A stretch of DNA of 61,283 nt from MGIIb-Q1 sp964342465 (GTDB lineage Archaea > Thermoplasmatota > Poseidoniia > Poseidoniales > Thalassarchaeaceae), in the NCBI GenBank assembly GCA_964342465.1, contig CAYFFQ010000013.1, positions 1 to 61,283 on the forward strand, written 5' to 3'. Below the pieces are notes generated by a model. The model was not told where the DNA came from and ran no database searches. It was given only the letters and a program-made list of their open reading frames with translations. Of the stretch, positions 8,940 to 17,518 are shown in pieces; positions within the stretch are counted from its first letter, which is position 1, and every line of letters starts with the position of its first letter. The position numbers were made by a program, and so were the translations under genes.

Positions 8940-9430
8940 ACCTGCCCGCACCCTGTGGGTGCGGTGAAGCGAGGGCATCATGTTCTTCGGGTCCACGGCG
9001 AGCGTGCCGGCTATATCGCACCCTGTGGATGCGGCGAAGCGAGGGCACTACATTCTACGAACCCGCGGCAATCATGCAGGCAATATCGCACCCTGNNNNN
9101 NNNNNNNNNNNNNNNNNNNNNNNNNNNNNNNNNNNNNNNNNNNNNNNNNNNNNNNNNNNNNNNNNNNNNNNNNNNNNNNNNNNNNNNNNNNNNNNGAGGG
9201 CACTACATTCTACGAACCCGCGGCAATCATGCAGGCAATATCGCACCCTGCGGGTGCGGTGGTGCGGCCATCGCCCGAGCCTATTCGTCAATCACACACA
9301 CCAGCGACTTGTGGTTGCGGTGGTGCGGCTATCGCCCAAGCCTATTCGTCAATCATACACACCCGCGACTTGTGGTTGCGGTGGTGCGGCTATCGCCCAA
9401 GCCTATTCGTCAAGCATTCCTGCCCGCAAC
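8940..9430. repeat. Intergenic hairpin repeats (70-bp and 61-bp units)
   Basis: Two linked families fill this region. The first has units about 70 bp apart (GCACCCTG at 8948, 9018, 9088), each opening with a hairpin such as GCACCCTGTGGGTGC. The second has units 61 bp apart (TCGCCCGAGC at 9271, then TCGCCCAAGC at 9332 and 9393) containing GCGGTGGTGCGG and CCTATTCGTCAA. The array lies 5' of the large membrane protein gene and 3' of the GIY-YIG gene. Open frames through it are translated repeat. Confidence 0.85.
9096..9195. other. Assembly gap (100 N) flanked by a 55-bp duplicate
   Basis: There are exactly 100 N. The 55 bases before it (9041-9095) are identical to the 55 after it (9196-9250). 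This is what is left when two contigs that overlap by one assembly k-mer are scaffolded without merging, so real missing sequence may be nil. Collapse of additional repeat units is also possible. Confidence 0.95.
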
Positions 9431-9525
9431 TTAGGTGTGCACTGGCGGGGGTCGATTATCCCATCGCCTTGAAGCAAAGGGTACCGATAGTATGGATGGC
9501 CATACGAAGGGGTTACAAAGGGAAA

Positions 9526-9945
9526 CTAGGTTCTTCTTGTTAGACGAATTGTTTGACGGCTTCGAGGAAGATTGTTGTAGGACCTGACCCACTGTCGTAA
9601 ATCACTATTTCTTCGGCAATTATGACCACTCGCTAATTCAGAACGGAAGTGTAGGCGTTCAGCGATATCAAGTCTTGAACGATTAGCTTTGCGTACAGGA
9701 TCTCTGTACATTCTTCTAGGATGAGGGACTATTTTGTACTGGATTCTATCCCCTCCTCGTAGTCTGTTGTGATTGGATAACCTTCGCCGTAAATTTGAAG
9801 CTTTGCCGACATACATGGTTTTAGTCACCCTATTCCGAGTCCTTCTCATTCGATAAATACCAGCAGATTCGGGAAGGTTTCTTGGATTAGAACAAGGGAT
9901 CCACCGCCCGAGGGCCCTAGTAGTGGGTGGGCGGGGGTTGGGCAT
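9526..9945 (-). CDS. Small GIY-YIG-domain protein
   Basis: This 139-residue basic protein begins with a proline-rich segment. It then shows PESAGIYRMRRT (GIY strand), TKTMYVGKASNLRRRLSNH (the YVG strand plus the helix with catalytic-type Arg) and later DIAERLHFRSE with a candidate metal-binding Glu. This order matches the GIY-YIG nuclease fold found in UvrC and homing endonucleases. Without other domains it could be a stand-alone nuclease or a remnant of a mobile gene. It sits alone in a repeat-rich gap between two large secreted-protein genes. There is no clear ribosome-binding site at the chosen ATG. Confidence 0.65.
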   Translation of the reverse strand: MPNPRPPTTRALGRWIPCSNPRNLPESAGIYRMRRTRNRVTKTMYVGKASNLRRRLSNHNRLRGGDRIQYKIVPHPRRMYRDPVRKANRSRLDIAERLHFRSELASGHNCRRNSDLRQWVRSYNNLPRSRQTIRLTRRT

Positions 9946-10309
9946 ATGACATGATTAGCGTGGAACAAATAAACCTATCCCTCGCTAGAAAATTCAGATA
10001 CTTTGCAGGGGGTTATCCGAAACCCCTTTGCACTTTATTTTCCGATACAATGGGGATTCAGTGGGTCGGTGCTAACTCTACCCTTTAGTTCAAACGACAT
10101 ATGGTACGCGAAATGTGGGGGCCGACTTGGCTCACTCGCGACTCACGAAAGCCAACCCTATTGATGCACCGTGACGAGCAGAAAAGTCCTGACCAGCCGC
10201 CCCGAATCTCTCCCTCGCCACATAGGGAATTTCTGCGGTGTGACTGGTCGCTGTTCGGTGTGGCCGAGAACAGGAAATAGTCAATAGTGGACTGACTATT
10301 CGCTGATTG
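9946..10309. other. Intergenic region without a supported gene
   Basis: About 360 bases between the GIY-YIG gene and the PKD/ASPIC gene. A hairpin (GGGGTT/AACCCC, near 10004-10033) and a looser pairing of GACCAGCCGC with the later GTGACTGGTC are visible. A stretch CAGAAAAGTCCTGACC faintly recalls the RNase P RNA core, but the space is too short and no other conserved elements were found. The region probably holds the promoter and leader of the downstream surface-protein gene. Confidence 0.5.
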
Positions 10310-13300
10310 ATGAAGTGTTTTCTACGGGCAGTGGTGCTACCCGCAGCAATAGTTTTTCTTCTCCTCGGACTTTCGTTTTCGACATTAGTTTTTCACCCTG
10401 AAACCGGACTTCCCATCAAAATCGAGGAGAGAGCGCCGCCCGGTGATGACCCCGACATCACTTGGACCAATGTCAGTGGTTCCACCAACCTATGGAATTG
10501 GGGTGGAAATTTCTTTTCATGGGCAGACTTTGATTCTGATGGCGACCAAGACCTGCTTGTCGACGGCAGCCTTCTGCTGGTCAATTCAGGAGCGCCCAAC
10601 TACACCTTCAGCGACCAGACGGCCGCTCATGGGATAATTGGAGGTCATAACACAGGCAGTTGGGGCGACATCGATAACGATGGCGACCTCGACCTCGCTT
10701 TAGGAGGTACCTCCGCAGACACCATTCTGCTCAACTCAGGCTCACCGTCGTACACATTTTCTAACGCCGCAATCTCGGAGATTTCCAACACCGCTCCGAC
10801 TCAGGGAATGAGTCTGCGCGACTGGGATGGAGACGGATTTCTCGACCTCTATGTGATGAACGGAGAGAATTGGAACAATGGCAACCCGATTTACTATCGG
10901 GATTTCTTCTATGTCAATGACCAACAAGGCGGTTTCAACAACCGCTCAGACCTCATCACCGCTGAGCAATACTACGGTCGCGGCATCAGTTGGGGGGACT
11001 ACGACCGCGATTTCGACTCCGACCTCTATGTCGGAAACTACCGAATCGTCCCCAATCGCTTCTACGAGAACCGCGCCCACCCAACGACCGGAACCCAAGA
11101 ACTGTGGGAACGCACAAGCGACAGCAATGACCCATCCCATGTCCTCGAAGGAGAGAGAAGGTATTACCAGAGCAGTGGGCCGTACTGGGGCCACACGATA
11201 GGGTCAGCATTCGGAGACATGAACAACGATGGCTTTCCAGAGATAATCACCGCCAATCTGGTTCACCTGTACTATGACAGCAGCGACATCAGAGGGCTGA
11301 TCTGCGACGACTCACACTTCTACACACAAGACCCCATTGCAGGGGTGGAGTGGCACGATTACCGACCAGACTCGGGTATCTCATTCAAACCGCGCGGTGG
11401 GTCAGGGACTTACCAAGGTGACGAATTGTACTCCGGTGTTGCACTCGGGGATGTGGATAATGATGGCGACTTGGACATGTGGCTGCCGCAGATATACGAC
11501 CTTTCGTATGCGAAGGCGGAGTTGTGGGTCAACAACGGTGACTTGCGATTCAGCAAGAGCAGTGACCCACTTTTGCAGGTCATCAACACATACGGTGGAA
11601 CATTTGTCGATTACGACAACGATGGCGACCTTGACCTGCTGACGGGTGGTCAGGATGGAGTCGGTCAGGCAAACAGGATGCACCTCTTCCGAAATGATGG
11701 GCCGAGTGGTGAGAGCAACAAGTGGCTTGATGTGGTGGTTGAGGGTGAAGGTGGAGCCCCTGCGGTTGGGGCTGCGGTGGAGGTATGGCACAATGGCTCC
11801 CCTATTCAGTACAGAGAAGTCGCTGGTGCCGAGGGTCCTAGCGCCAGTGGTGCGCCCCTACGGGCACACTTTGGTCTCGGGGGAATATCAGGGGAAGTGA
11901 CTCTTCTCGTGACTTGGCCGGATAGGACGATGCGCTGGGTGGAGAATGTCACTCTCGGACAGGCCGTGGCCGTCAGCCATCCCACCGTCTCTTCACCCCC
12001 GCCGTCTCTCTCACTCGTCTCATCACCTTCAACTGTGAACGAGGGCGACATCGCCCTCCTCGAGGTCAGCATCACTGAGGGGTTGGAAGTGTGGGTGGAC
12101 GCTGGTGCAGACGGCCTCTACGAGGTGAAGAACGGGAGTTGGGATTCTTCCAACACAACCATTCCCATATTCTTCGAGAACCAAGGCGAGCGGGTGGTGA
12201 GGCTACTCGCATTCGACGCTCTCACCGGCGAAGGCAGAGTTTCTAGTCTGAAGGTCGATGTATTGGCGGTGGCTCCCCTCGCTAGAGTGGTGCATCCACA
12301 GTATATTCTGCCAGGCGAGTTCGTCACTTTCGACGCCGTCTCCACCGATGATGCGGTCTGGGACCGCGACCACATGTCATATCGCTGGGAGTGGGATGAC
12401 GGATTATTCCGCGATTATTCACCAACCACAACCTACACACGCTCATTTGACTCACCAGGGATGTATAATCTGACCATGACCGCCCGCGATGAGCAGGGGC
12501 TCACTGACATCTATAGTGAGGAGGTGGTTGTGGCCGCCCCGATTCCTGACGGCATTGTGACAGCCCCATCTGATGCCAGCATGGATTCTCCAGCAAATTT
12601 TGCCTTCACCCTCAACTCGTCACACCCGAATCCAGAGAATGTCACCTATCGGTTCGATTGGGGTGACGGCTCGGTCAGAGATTGGACAACTTCAGCCAAC
12701 GCCGCCCACACTTGGACAAGCCCCGGTCAGTTCATGGTGAACATCTCGGTGAAGAACCAGTGGGGAGAGGTGAGCGATTTCCTTCATCAGGTCATCATCT
12801 CGAATGCCGCCCCCTACATCTATTGGACTACGACTACCGAGCAGACCTTGGTTGGCGATAGGGTGGTCTTCCAAGTTCAGGTGGGTGATACACTCAGCGA
12901 CCAGGAATTGCTACAACTTGAGTGGGGGTTGGATGGAGTAGTGCTCACAGGTGAGCAAGGACTTACTCTTGAGACTGAGTTGTGGGCTACTGGGGTTCAC
13001 ACGGTGACTGCGCAGGTGCGGGACCCGCACGGCGCTGTAGCATCAGTCAATTCAACAGTCATCGTCAACTCCTTGGACGAGGCTGAACTTGAGTTGGTGG
13101 TTGTGGATGGCTTCCTAGTAGGAGACACAGTTTACTTCTCGGTTCAGACGCGTCTATTATGGCAGGTCTCTGATGGTGTCGATTGGCAGGTGATGGAGCA
13201 GACAGGTCTTGATGAGGATGGCCATATTCAGTCGGAATCGGGAATAGTCTTCGACCTATGGTCAGAATCGCGACAGGAACGAATCTATAGAGAGATGGCT

Positions 13301-13903
13301 ACATCAAAAATGACACTTGTGGAGCCGAGCCTGTTGAGGCCTTGTCAATCATACCGGCCGGCAATAGAAAACTTGCCGCAGGGGGCGGGAATCGCACTTC
13401 GATGGCAGACCTCATTCGGCTGGATGGAAACTGTCGACCTCCACTCTACCAACACTCCGAAAGCAGTTGAGGTGACGGTCTTGCTCGATAACCAATCGGC
13501 AGTTGTAATCGGTTCGACCGCAGCATATTTCCAATCCGGTCCAACCACAAGCGTTGCCGAAGTGGAGTCAACCTATGGCGAGTGCTCCAAGTTCTACCGC
13601 CTCGGTGGCGGCGAGTATGTAAACTCGACCGAGATGGAAAGCCAACTTGCAAATCTCACTGCTGGAACCTACAATGTAGGATATCTCATTGAGGATGAAG
13701 GGCATTACAATATGGGTGGCTCATTCACCTATTATGTAGAAGGTGGCGGGGGTGGCGAATTGGGAGAGATGGCCGATGAGGGCACACCCTCTCTCAGCCT
13801 GATTCTTGTCGCCATTGTTGCCGCCATCGTTGTGCTCGGGGGTGCGGTGGCCATCACTCTGCTCTTTATCAGGAGAACCCACCGTGATGATGGCTCGCTG
13901 TGA
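10310..13903 (+). CDS. Surface protein: FG-GAP/VCBS repeats, ASPIC/UnbV domain, two PKD domains, C-terminal anchor
   Basis: This exported protein has 1197 residues. A signal peptide (about residues 1-30) is followed by at least seven FG-GAP/VCBS calcium-loop repeats with the core D.D.DGD.DL, such as DSDGDQDLL, DIDNDGDLDL and DYDNDGDLDLL, forming a probable beta-propeller. An ASPIC/UnbV-like domain follows (WLDVVVEGEGGAP...HFGLGG...VTWPD). Then come two PKD-type domains (YRWEWDDGL...SPGMYNLTMTARD and YRFDWGDGS...SPGQFMVNISVKN). A long less defined region precedes one transmembrane helix (LILVAIVAAIVVLGGAVAIT) and a short basic tail. It probably displays an adhesion or carbohydrate/calcium-binding module on the cell surface. 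The ATG at 10310 is used instead of an overlapping TTG. Confidence 0.92.
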   Translation: MKCFLRAVVLPAAIVFLLLGLSFSTLVFHPETGLPIKIEERAPPGDDPDITWTNVSGSTNLWNWGGNFFSWADFDSDGDQDLLVDGSLLLVNSGAPNYTFSDQTAAHGIIGGHNTGSWGDIDNDGDLDLALGGTSADTILLNSGSPSYTFSNAAISEISNTAPTQGMSLRDWDGDGFLDLYVMNGENWNNGNPIYYRDFFYVNDQQGGFNNRSDLITAEQYYGRGISWGDYDRDFDSDLYVGNYRIVPNRFYENRAHPTTGTQELWERTSDSNDPSHVLEGERRYYQSSGPYWGHTIGSAFGDMNNDGFPEIITANLVHLYYDSSDIRGLICDDSHFYTQDPIAGVEWHDYRPDSGISFKPRGGSGTYQGDELYSGVALGDVDNDGDLDMWLPQIYDLSYAKAELWVNNGDLRFSKSSDPLLQVINTYGGTFVDYDNDGDLDLLTGGQDGVGQANRMHLFRNDGPSGESNKWLDVVVEGEGGAPAVGAAVEVWHNGSPIQYREVAGAEGPSASGAPLRAHFGLGGISGEVTLLVTWPDRTMRWVENVTLGQAVAVSHPTVSSPPPSLSLVSSPSTVNEGDIALLEVSITEGLEVWVDAGADGLYEVKNGSWDSSNTTIPIFFENQGERVVRLLAFDALTGEGRVSSLKVDVLAVAPLARVVHPQYILPGEFVTFDAVSTDDAVWDRDHMSYRWEWDDGLFRDYSPTTTYTRSFDSPGMYNLTMTARDEQGLTDIYSEEVVVAAPIPDGIVTAPSDASMDSPANFAFTLNSSHPNPENVTYRFDWGDGSVRDWTTSANAAHTWTSPGQFMVNISVKNQWGEVSDFLHQVIISNAAPYIYWTTTTEQTLVGDRVVFQVQVGDTLSDQELLQLEWGLDGVVLTGEQGLTLETELWATGVHTVTAQVRDPHGAVASVNSTVIVNSLDEAELELVVVDGFLVGDTVYFSVQTRLLWQVSDGVDWQVMEQTGLDEDGHIQSESGIVFDLWSESRQERIYREMATSKMTLVEPSLLRPCQSYRPAIENLPQGAGIALRWQTSFGWMETVDLHSTNTPKAVEVTVLLDNQSAVVIGSTAAYFQSGPTTSVAEVESTYGECSKFYRLGGGEYVNSTEMESQLANLTAGTYNVGYLIEDEGHYNMGGSFTYYVEGGGGGELGEMADEGTPSLSLILVAIVAAIVVLGGAVAITLLFIRRTHRDDGSL

Positions 13904-14087
13904 AGTTCCGCGGCTCGGCCCGACGCCATGACTCCTGCACCCGTAGCCCCACTAACCTGCTCCATGACCGGCCACTCATGGTCTTTCCAATGCGCTGAAC
14001 CCGCACAATAAGTTGGTACTGAACCTGAATATGCGCCTTAATTCGGGTCAGAATATGCGCCTTCACCTGCACCTGCGCCCACAGTGC

Positions 14088-14906
14088 TCAGGATAGCCAA
14101 CCGAGAAGGGGAAACAACTTCCACGCGATAAGGGCACCGGATGCGATTGACAAGGCATTGACCTCGCTTTTCCCGATCAGCCCTCGATTCTCGAAAAGGG
14201 CGCCGAGCAGACTGTCAATTTGGCAACCTAGCCACCCCACCAGAGTCACAATCCCGATGAAAAGAACCGCTCCAGCCGTGCCTCCTCCCTGCATGACCCA
14301 ACCCAGTAGCCATGTCAGAACAGCGATGAGAGCGGCTCCTAACGCAGCCGCCAGTTGTCCATTCGGCGACCATCCACCATTCAAACCGGCAGCACACGGC
14401 TTCATCGTGGTAATCATACGAACTCTGTTATCGAGACATCCGAATTCGCTGGCAAAAGTGTCCGCAGCAGCGACCGCAATCGCCGAGGCATAGATTGGCA
14501 GAAGGGTATCCCAAGATTGGAAATAGAATGCGAAAATGGCAATAACTCCTGGAACCCCGCCGTTGGCGACCACATTGGGCCACTCTCTGTGTCCATCCTC
14601 AGATTCTGCGAAACCCTTGGCGACCTTCTCATCCCATCTCCATTTCGTAGCCCAAGACCCAGCGGCGAGAAAACCGAGCAGAAGTACCAACCATGTCCAG
14701 TGGCCGAGAATGCCGACCACCCCCCCGAGAATGGTTGCGGCGGCGATACCGGGTCCATCGAGGATGTTGCGCACCCATGAGACGATTGCAAGAATGAGAA
14801 TGAGGCTGGTCGAGATGAACAGATTCGTCGAATCCAGCCCGCCGACGATTTCAGTGAGTTCCGACGCGGTCACCTCCGCACCTTCGAGTAAGTAGTCAAT
14901 TACCAC
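14088..14906 (-). CDS. DUF92/TMEM19-family membrane protein
   Basis: This polytopic protein has 272 residues and about seven hydrophobic segments. Conserved DUF92 features are VVANGGVPGVIAI, the ADTFASEFG motif, the glycine-rich LNGGWSPNGQLAAALGAAL and CQIDSLLGALFENRG. The family includes plant VTE6 (phytyl-phosphate kinase) and related CTP-dependent prenol kinases, so an isoprenoid-phosphate kinase role is possible but not shown here. The start is GTG, supported by GGAGGGGGAGT immediately upstream. The small upstream gene ends 15 bases before it, suggesting one transcript. Confidence 0.9.
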   Translation of the reverse strand: MVIDYLLEGAEVTASELTEIVGGLDSTNLFISTSLILILAIVSWVRNILDGPGIAAATILGGVVGILGHWTWLVLLLGFLAAGSWATKWRWDEKVAKGFAESEDGHREWPNVVANGGVPGVIAIFAFYFQSWDTLLPIYASAIAVAAADTFASEFGCLDNRVRMITTMKPCAAGLNGGWSPNGQLAAALGAALIAVLTWLLGWVMQGGGTAGAVLFIGIVTLVGWLGCQIDSLLGALFENRGLIGKSEVNALSIASGALIAWKLFPLLGWLS

Positions 14907-14921
14907 ACACTCCCCCTCCTT

Positions 14922-15251
14922 CTATTGGCCAGCGTCGGCATAGGGTTCAAGAATATGTCCCCCTCGTTTTTCATCTCCCGCGCCTTTGGCAACCTGCACG
15001 AATCCCCCGCCATTCCGCCTTTCTAGAATGCGAAACTCCGAATCCTCTCGATTGTGGGTGTCGGTCGTAGCCAAGCGCCTCTGTGTCAGCCGCGTGGAAG
15101 GAAGATACTGTGACATAGCAACGAATCGGGGATACCGGCCGTCGTGATTCACTATCAAACAGAGATGACTGAATATAGGAACATCTGCTCCGTCTGGGTG
15201 GCTACCTCGCCACTCCCTTGCAGACGTGGAGAAGCCTAGGGCTCCCTCCAT
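14922..15251 (-). CDS. Hypothetical protein, 109 residues
   Basis: I do not recognise this protein. It is soluble, rich in charged residues and has no signal or membrane segment. The middle (IFSHLCLIVNHDGRYPRFV...ERRNGGGFVQVAK) reads like a small folded domain. The ATG at 15251 has GGGGGA upstream; an in-frame GTG 15 bases earlier is an alternative. It is co-oriented with the DUF92 gene, separated by a 15-base gap holding that gene's ribosome site, which is the main argument that it is real. The region 15267-15402 upstream shows nothing further. Confidence 0.5.
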   Translation of the reverse strand: MEGALGFSTSAREWRGSHPDGADVPIFSHLCLIVNHDGRYPRFVAMSQYLPSTRLTQRRLATTDTHNREDSEFRILERRNGGGFVQVAKGAGDEKRGGHILEPYADAGQ

Positions 15252-15402
15252 TCCCCCGTACGACACCTCGCCACTCTCAGGTGGGTGTGACTGAGAACCC
15301 TCTTCTGCGGTGTCATGTGAGAATACCCCTCCATAGCCGTGAGCATCTGATGCTGTCAGAAATTTGCCTTGCCATCACACCACGTAGGTTGATGCGCGTG
15401 GT

Positions 15403-17181
15403 CTATGGAACTGGTTGAGTCAATCGGAGATTGACTTTGGATGGTAGATGGGTGGGTGTTGCCAGTACAGCCCTGATTATTCCCCTCCCCAGCAGAAGAA
15501 TACCTGCGACGAGGAGAAGTGACCAACAGAGAAAGAGAAGAACGATGTTTGATTCACTGAGGCCGAAGCCCTCCCCCGCATATTCCAACAGAGTCAGCGA
15601 GCCATTCCAGAAGGCGTGTCCACTGATTGCGAGAAAAAGTCCCGAAAACGGATTCATGGGGGTCTGCATCGCCTTAGTCTGCTCATTTCCAGTGAATGGT
15701 TCGAGTAGAGGCAGACGATATTCTCTATTATTTCCAGTTGAATCTTGAACTTTGGCATGAGAATCACTGCCGACGAGAGAACCACTTTTTGGGTCCAGAA
15801 GGCTCCATTCAACCGCAGCGGAAGTCGGTTTTGACAGGCGTGTTTCTTGCACACCTTCGATTGGTGCTTTTCTTGCTCTTCGTCTCATCATCATCCATCC
15901 GATTCCAGTTCCGGTCAATCCCGTCCAAAAGGCGTGGCCTGGGATTGACCCAACTCCACGAATCAATGCTGTCATAGTGAATGAGAGAGGTCCGCCGAAA
16001 GCCGAGCCGAGAATGTAGATGAGATTCTCCAACATGGCAAAACCGAGGCCGATGGTGAAACCGACCTGAAAACCGCGCTTCGGATTATCTATAGACTTAA
16101 TGAATGCGAGAATGAATGCCCCTTTACAGATCTCCTCTCCGAAGGGTGCGGAAACTACCGGCATCAACATATCGACAGTAGATTTAGAGAACCATTCACC
16201 GGCTATTTCTGGAAACAGAATCGAATTGATGACCAAGGCGGGAATCGCTGATAACATGCCGGCGACAAGCCAAGATTCCGCTTCCCGCTGACGGGTGACG
16301 AGGCCTAACTTGCGAGTACACCACGACCACCACGCTACCACCGGAATGGAGAATCCGAGAAGCCAGGCTGGGATTCCGATTATGATGAACAAGACAATTG
16401 CTATGACTTGTCCAGTAGTGCTACTGAGAAACAGGGCAGTGAGAAGACCTGTGGTTGAAATGAGACAAGCGAAGACCAGCCAAGCAGCACGTGAGGTGGG
16501 GATGTCAAGAAGTGAGTCATCCCTTACTATGTGATGTGCAAAGCGCGTCGGTACCGGTGTCTGAAGAGAACCCCCCATTGAGAGCCTGTGAAGTGTCGCC
16601 CCATGATTGTCGGGGACCGCTCGTTGCAGGTGTACTAAATTTGGGCGGCGCATGAACACCAAGAGAAAAACGAAAGGGGTGGCCAACAGACCTCCACAGA
16701 TGGACATCAACGGTTCATTCTCTGATACTCCGAATGGGATGAAGACGAGAAGTTCAGCTAGGAGCATGGTGACTATGACGGTGCCGAGCATTCGCCGGTA
16801 GATTTTCCACGGTCTCGAGACCTTGATGAGTTGCAGGTCGGCAGGTGGTGGGGAGAGGACGGTCACCTCCGGCATCACATAGGCGAATCCTGCTGAGTCC
16901 CCACCTCTAGCCGAGTTGGGCGTCGCATCACCGAGGGAAGGCGGTGGCTGACCGAAGGCTGGGTGAGGTGGGCCAGCATTCGGCTGCATGCGAGGTGGGG
17001 GTTTGCCGACAACCTTCAACTTACGGGGTGTTCGTGGCTCGCAACTCATACTGGATTGCTGAGGTGGAAGATAGGAATCTTCCCAACTCGTCTCGTCGGC
17101 TTGGAATACGATACCGTTCCCGCTAAATGGTTCCACCTCTTGGATGGAAAATGAAATGGGTCGCCCACACATCGCAGCCAC
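15403..17181 (-). CDS. PrsW-family intramembrane protease homologue
   Basis: This membrane protein has 592 residues and a proline-rich cytosolic N-terminal region of about 110 residues. Multiple helices follow. The PrsW-type catalytic core is visible: APFGEEICKGAFILAF with the paired glutamates, then LGFAMLENLIYILG, and two later GHAFW motifs (SIPGHAFWTG and ISGHAFWNG) whose histidines complete the site. PrsW proteases cut membrane-bound regulators during stress signalling. The N-terminal extension and an insertion of about 80 residues between the two GHAFW motifs are larger than in bacterial PrsW. The start is GTG or the ATG three codons later. Confidence 0.85.
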   Translation of the reverse strand: MAAMCGRPISFSIQEVEPFSGNGIVFQADETSWEDSYLPPQQSSMSCEPRTPRKLKVVGKPPPRMQPNAGPPHPAFGQPPPSLGDATPNSARGGDSAGFAYVMPEVTVLSPPPADLQLIKVSRPWKIYRRMLGTVIVTMLLAELLVFIPFGVSENEPLMSICGGLLATPFVFLLVFMRRPNLVHLQRAVPDNHGATLHRLSMGGSLQTPVPTRFAHHIVRDDSLLDIPTSRAAWLVFACLISTTGLLTALFLSSTTGQVIAIVLFIIIGIPAWLLGFSIPVVAWWSWCTRKLGLVTRQREAESWLVAGMLSAIPALVINSILFPEIAGEWFSKSTVDMLMPVVSAPFGEEICKGAFILAFIKSIDNPKRGFQVGFTIGLGFAMLENLIYILGSAFGGPLSFTMTALIRGVGSIPGHAFWTGLTGTGIGWMMMRRRARKAPIEGVQETRLSKPTSAAVEWSLLDPKSGSLVGSDSHAKVQDSTGNNREYRLPLLEPFTGNEQTKAMQTPMNPFSGLFLAISGHAFWNGSLTLLEYAGEGFGLSESNIVLLFLCWSLLLVAGILLLGRGIIRAVLATPTHLPSKVNLRLTQPVP

Positions 17182-17518
17182 TATCCGCGATGATGATGTT
17201 TCTCTGCCGACTGCTGTTTACCATGACGATTGATGGGCGAGCTGAGCGGACAATCCACTACAAACCGTTTCACCCCTGAGGACGGCAATCCGAGTTCCAA
17301 CAGTCGCTACACTTTGCAGGTTCAGCCTGAGTGGCCTTCGTGTCAGAACACTTGGTTCCTTTCCCATAAGTTCTGCTTCGCTGAAAAAACCCCTATTGAG
17401 CGTGATATGGCAAAACTAGACATCTCAAACTAGCCATCTCCTCAAAGGAGTTATTCACCCTTCGGGATGTGGAGAAAATAAGGGCGAAGAAAAAAGAAAC
17501 ATCTCTCTAAATTCGCCA
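17182..17518. other. Intergenic region without a supported gene
   Basis: About 340 bases between the PrsW-type gene (start) and the BNR lipoprotein gene (3' end), both on the minus strand. No RNA gene, repeat or strong hairpin was recognised. It presumably contains the promoter of the PrsW-type gene. Confidence 0.4.

Noticed and set aside
10090..10290. Possible RNase P RNA (CAGAAAAGTCCTGACC resembles the universal core)
   Set aside because: The space before the next gene is too short for an archaeal RNase P RNA, and the matching P4 strand and other conserved elements were not found.
14355..14780. Opposite-strand frames over the DUF92, trypsin and ribosomal genes
   Set aside because: They mirror real genes in other frames, with no ribosome sites, no recognisable motifs and atypical composition.
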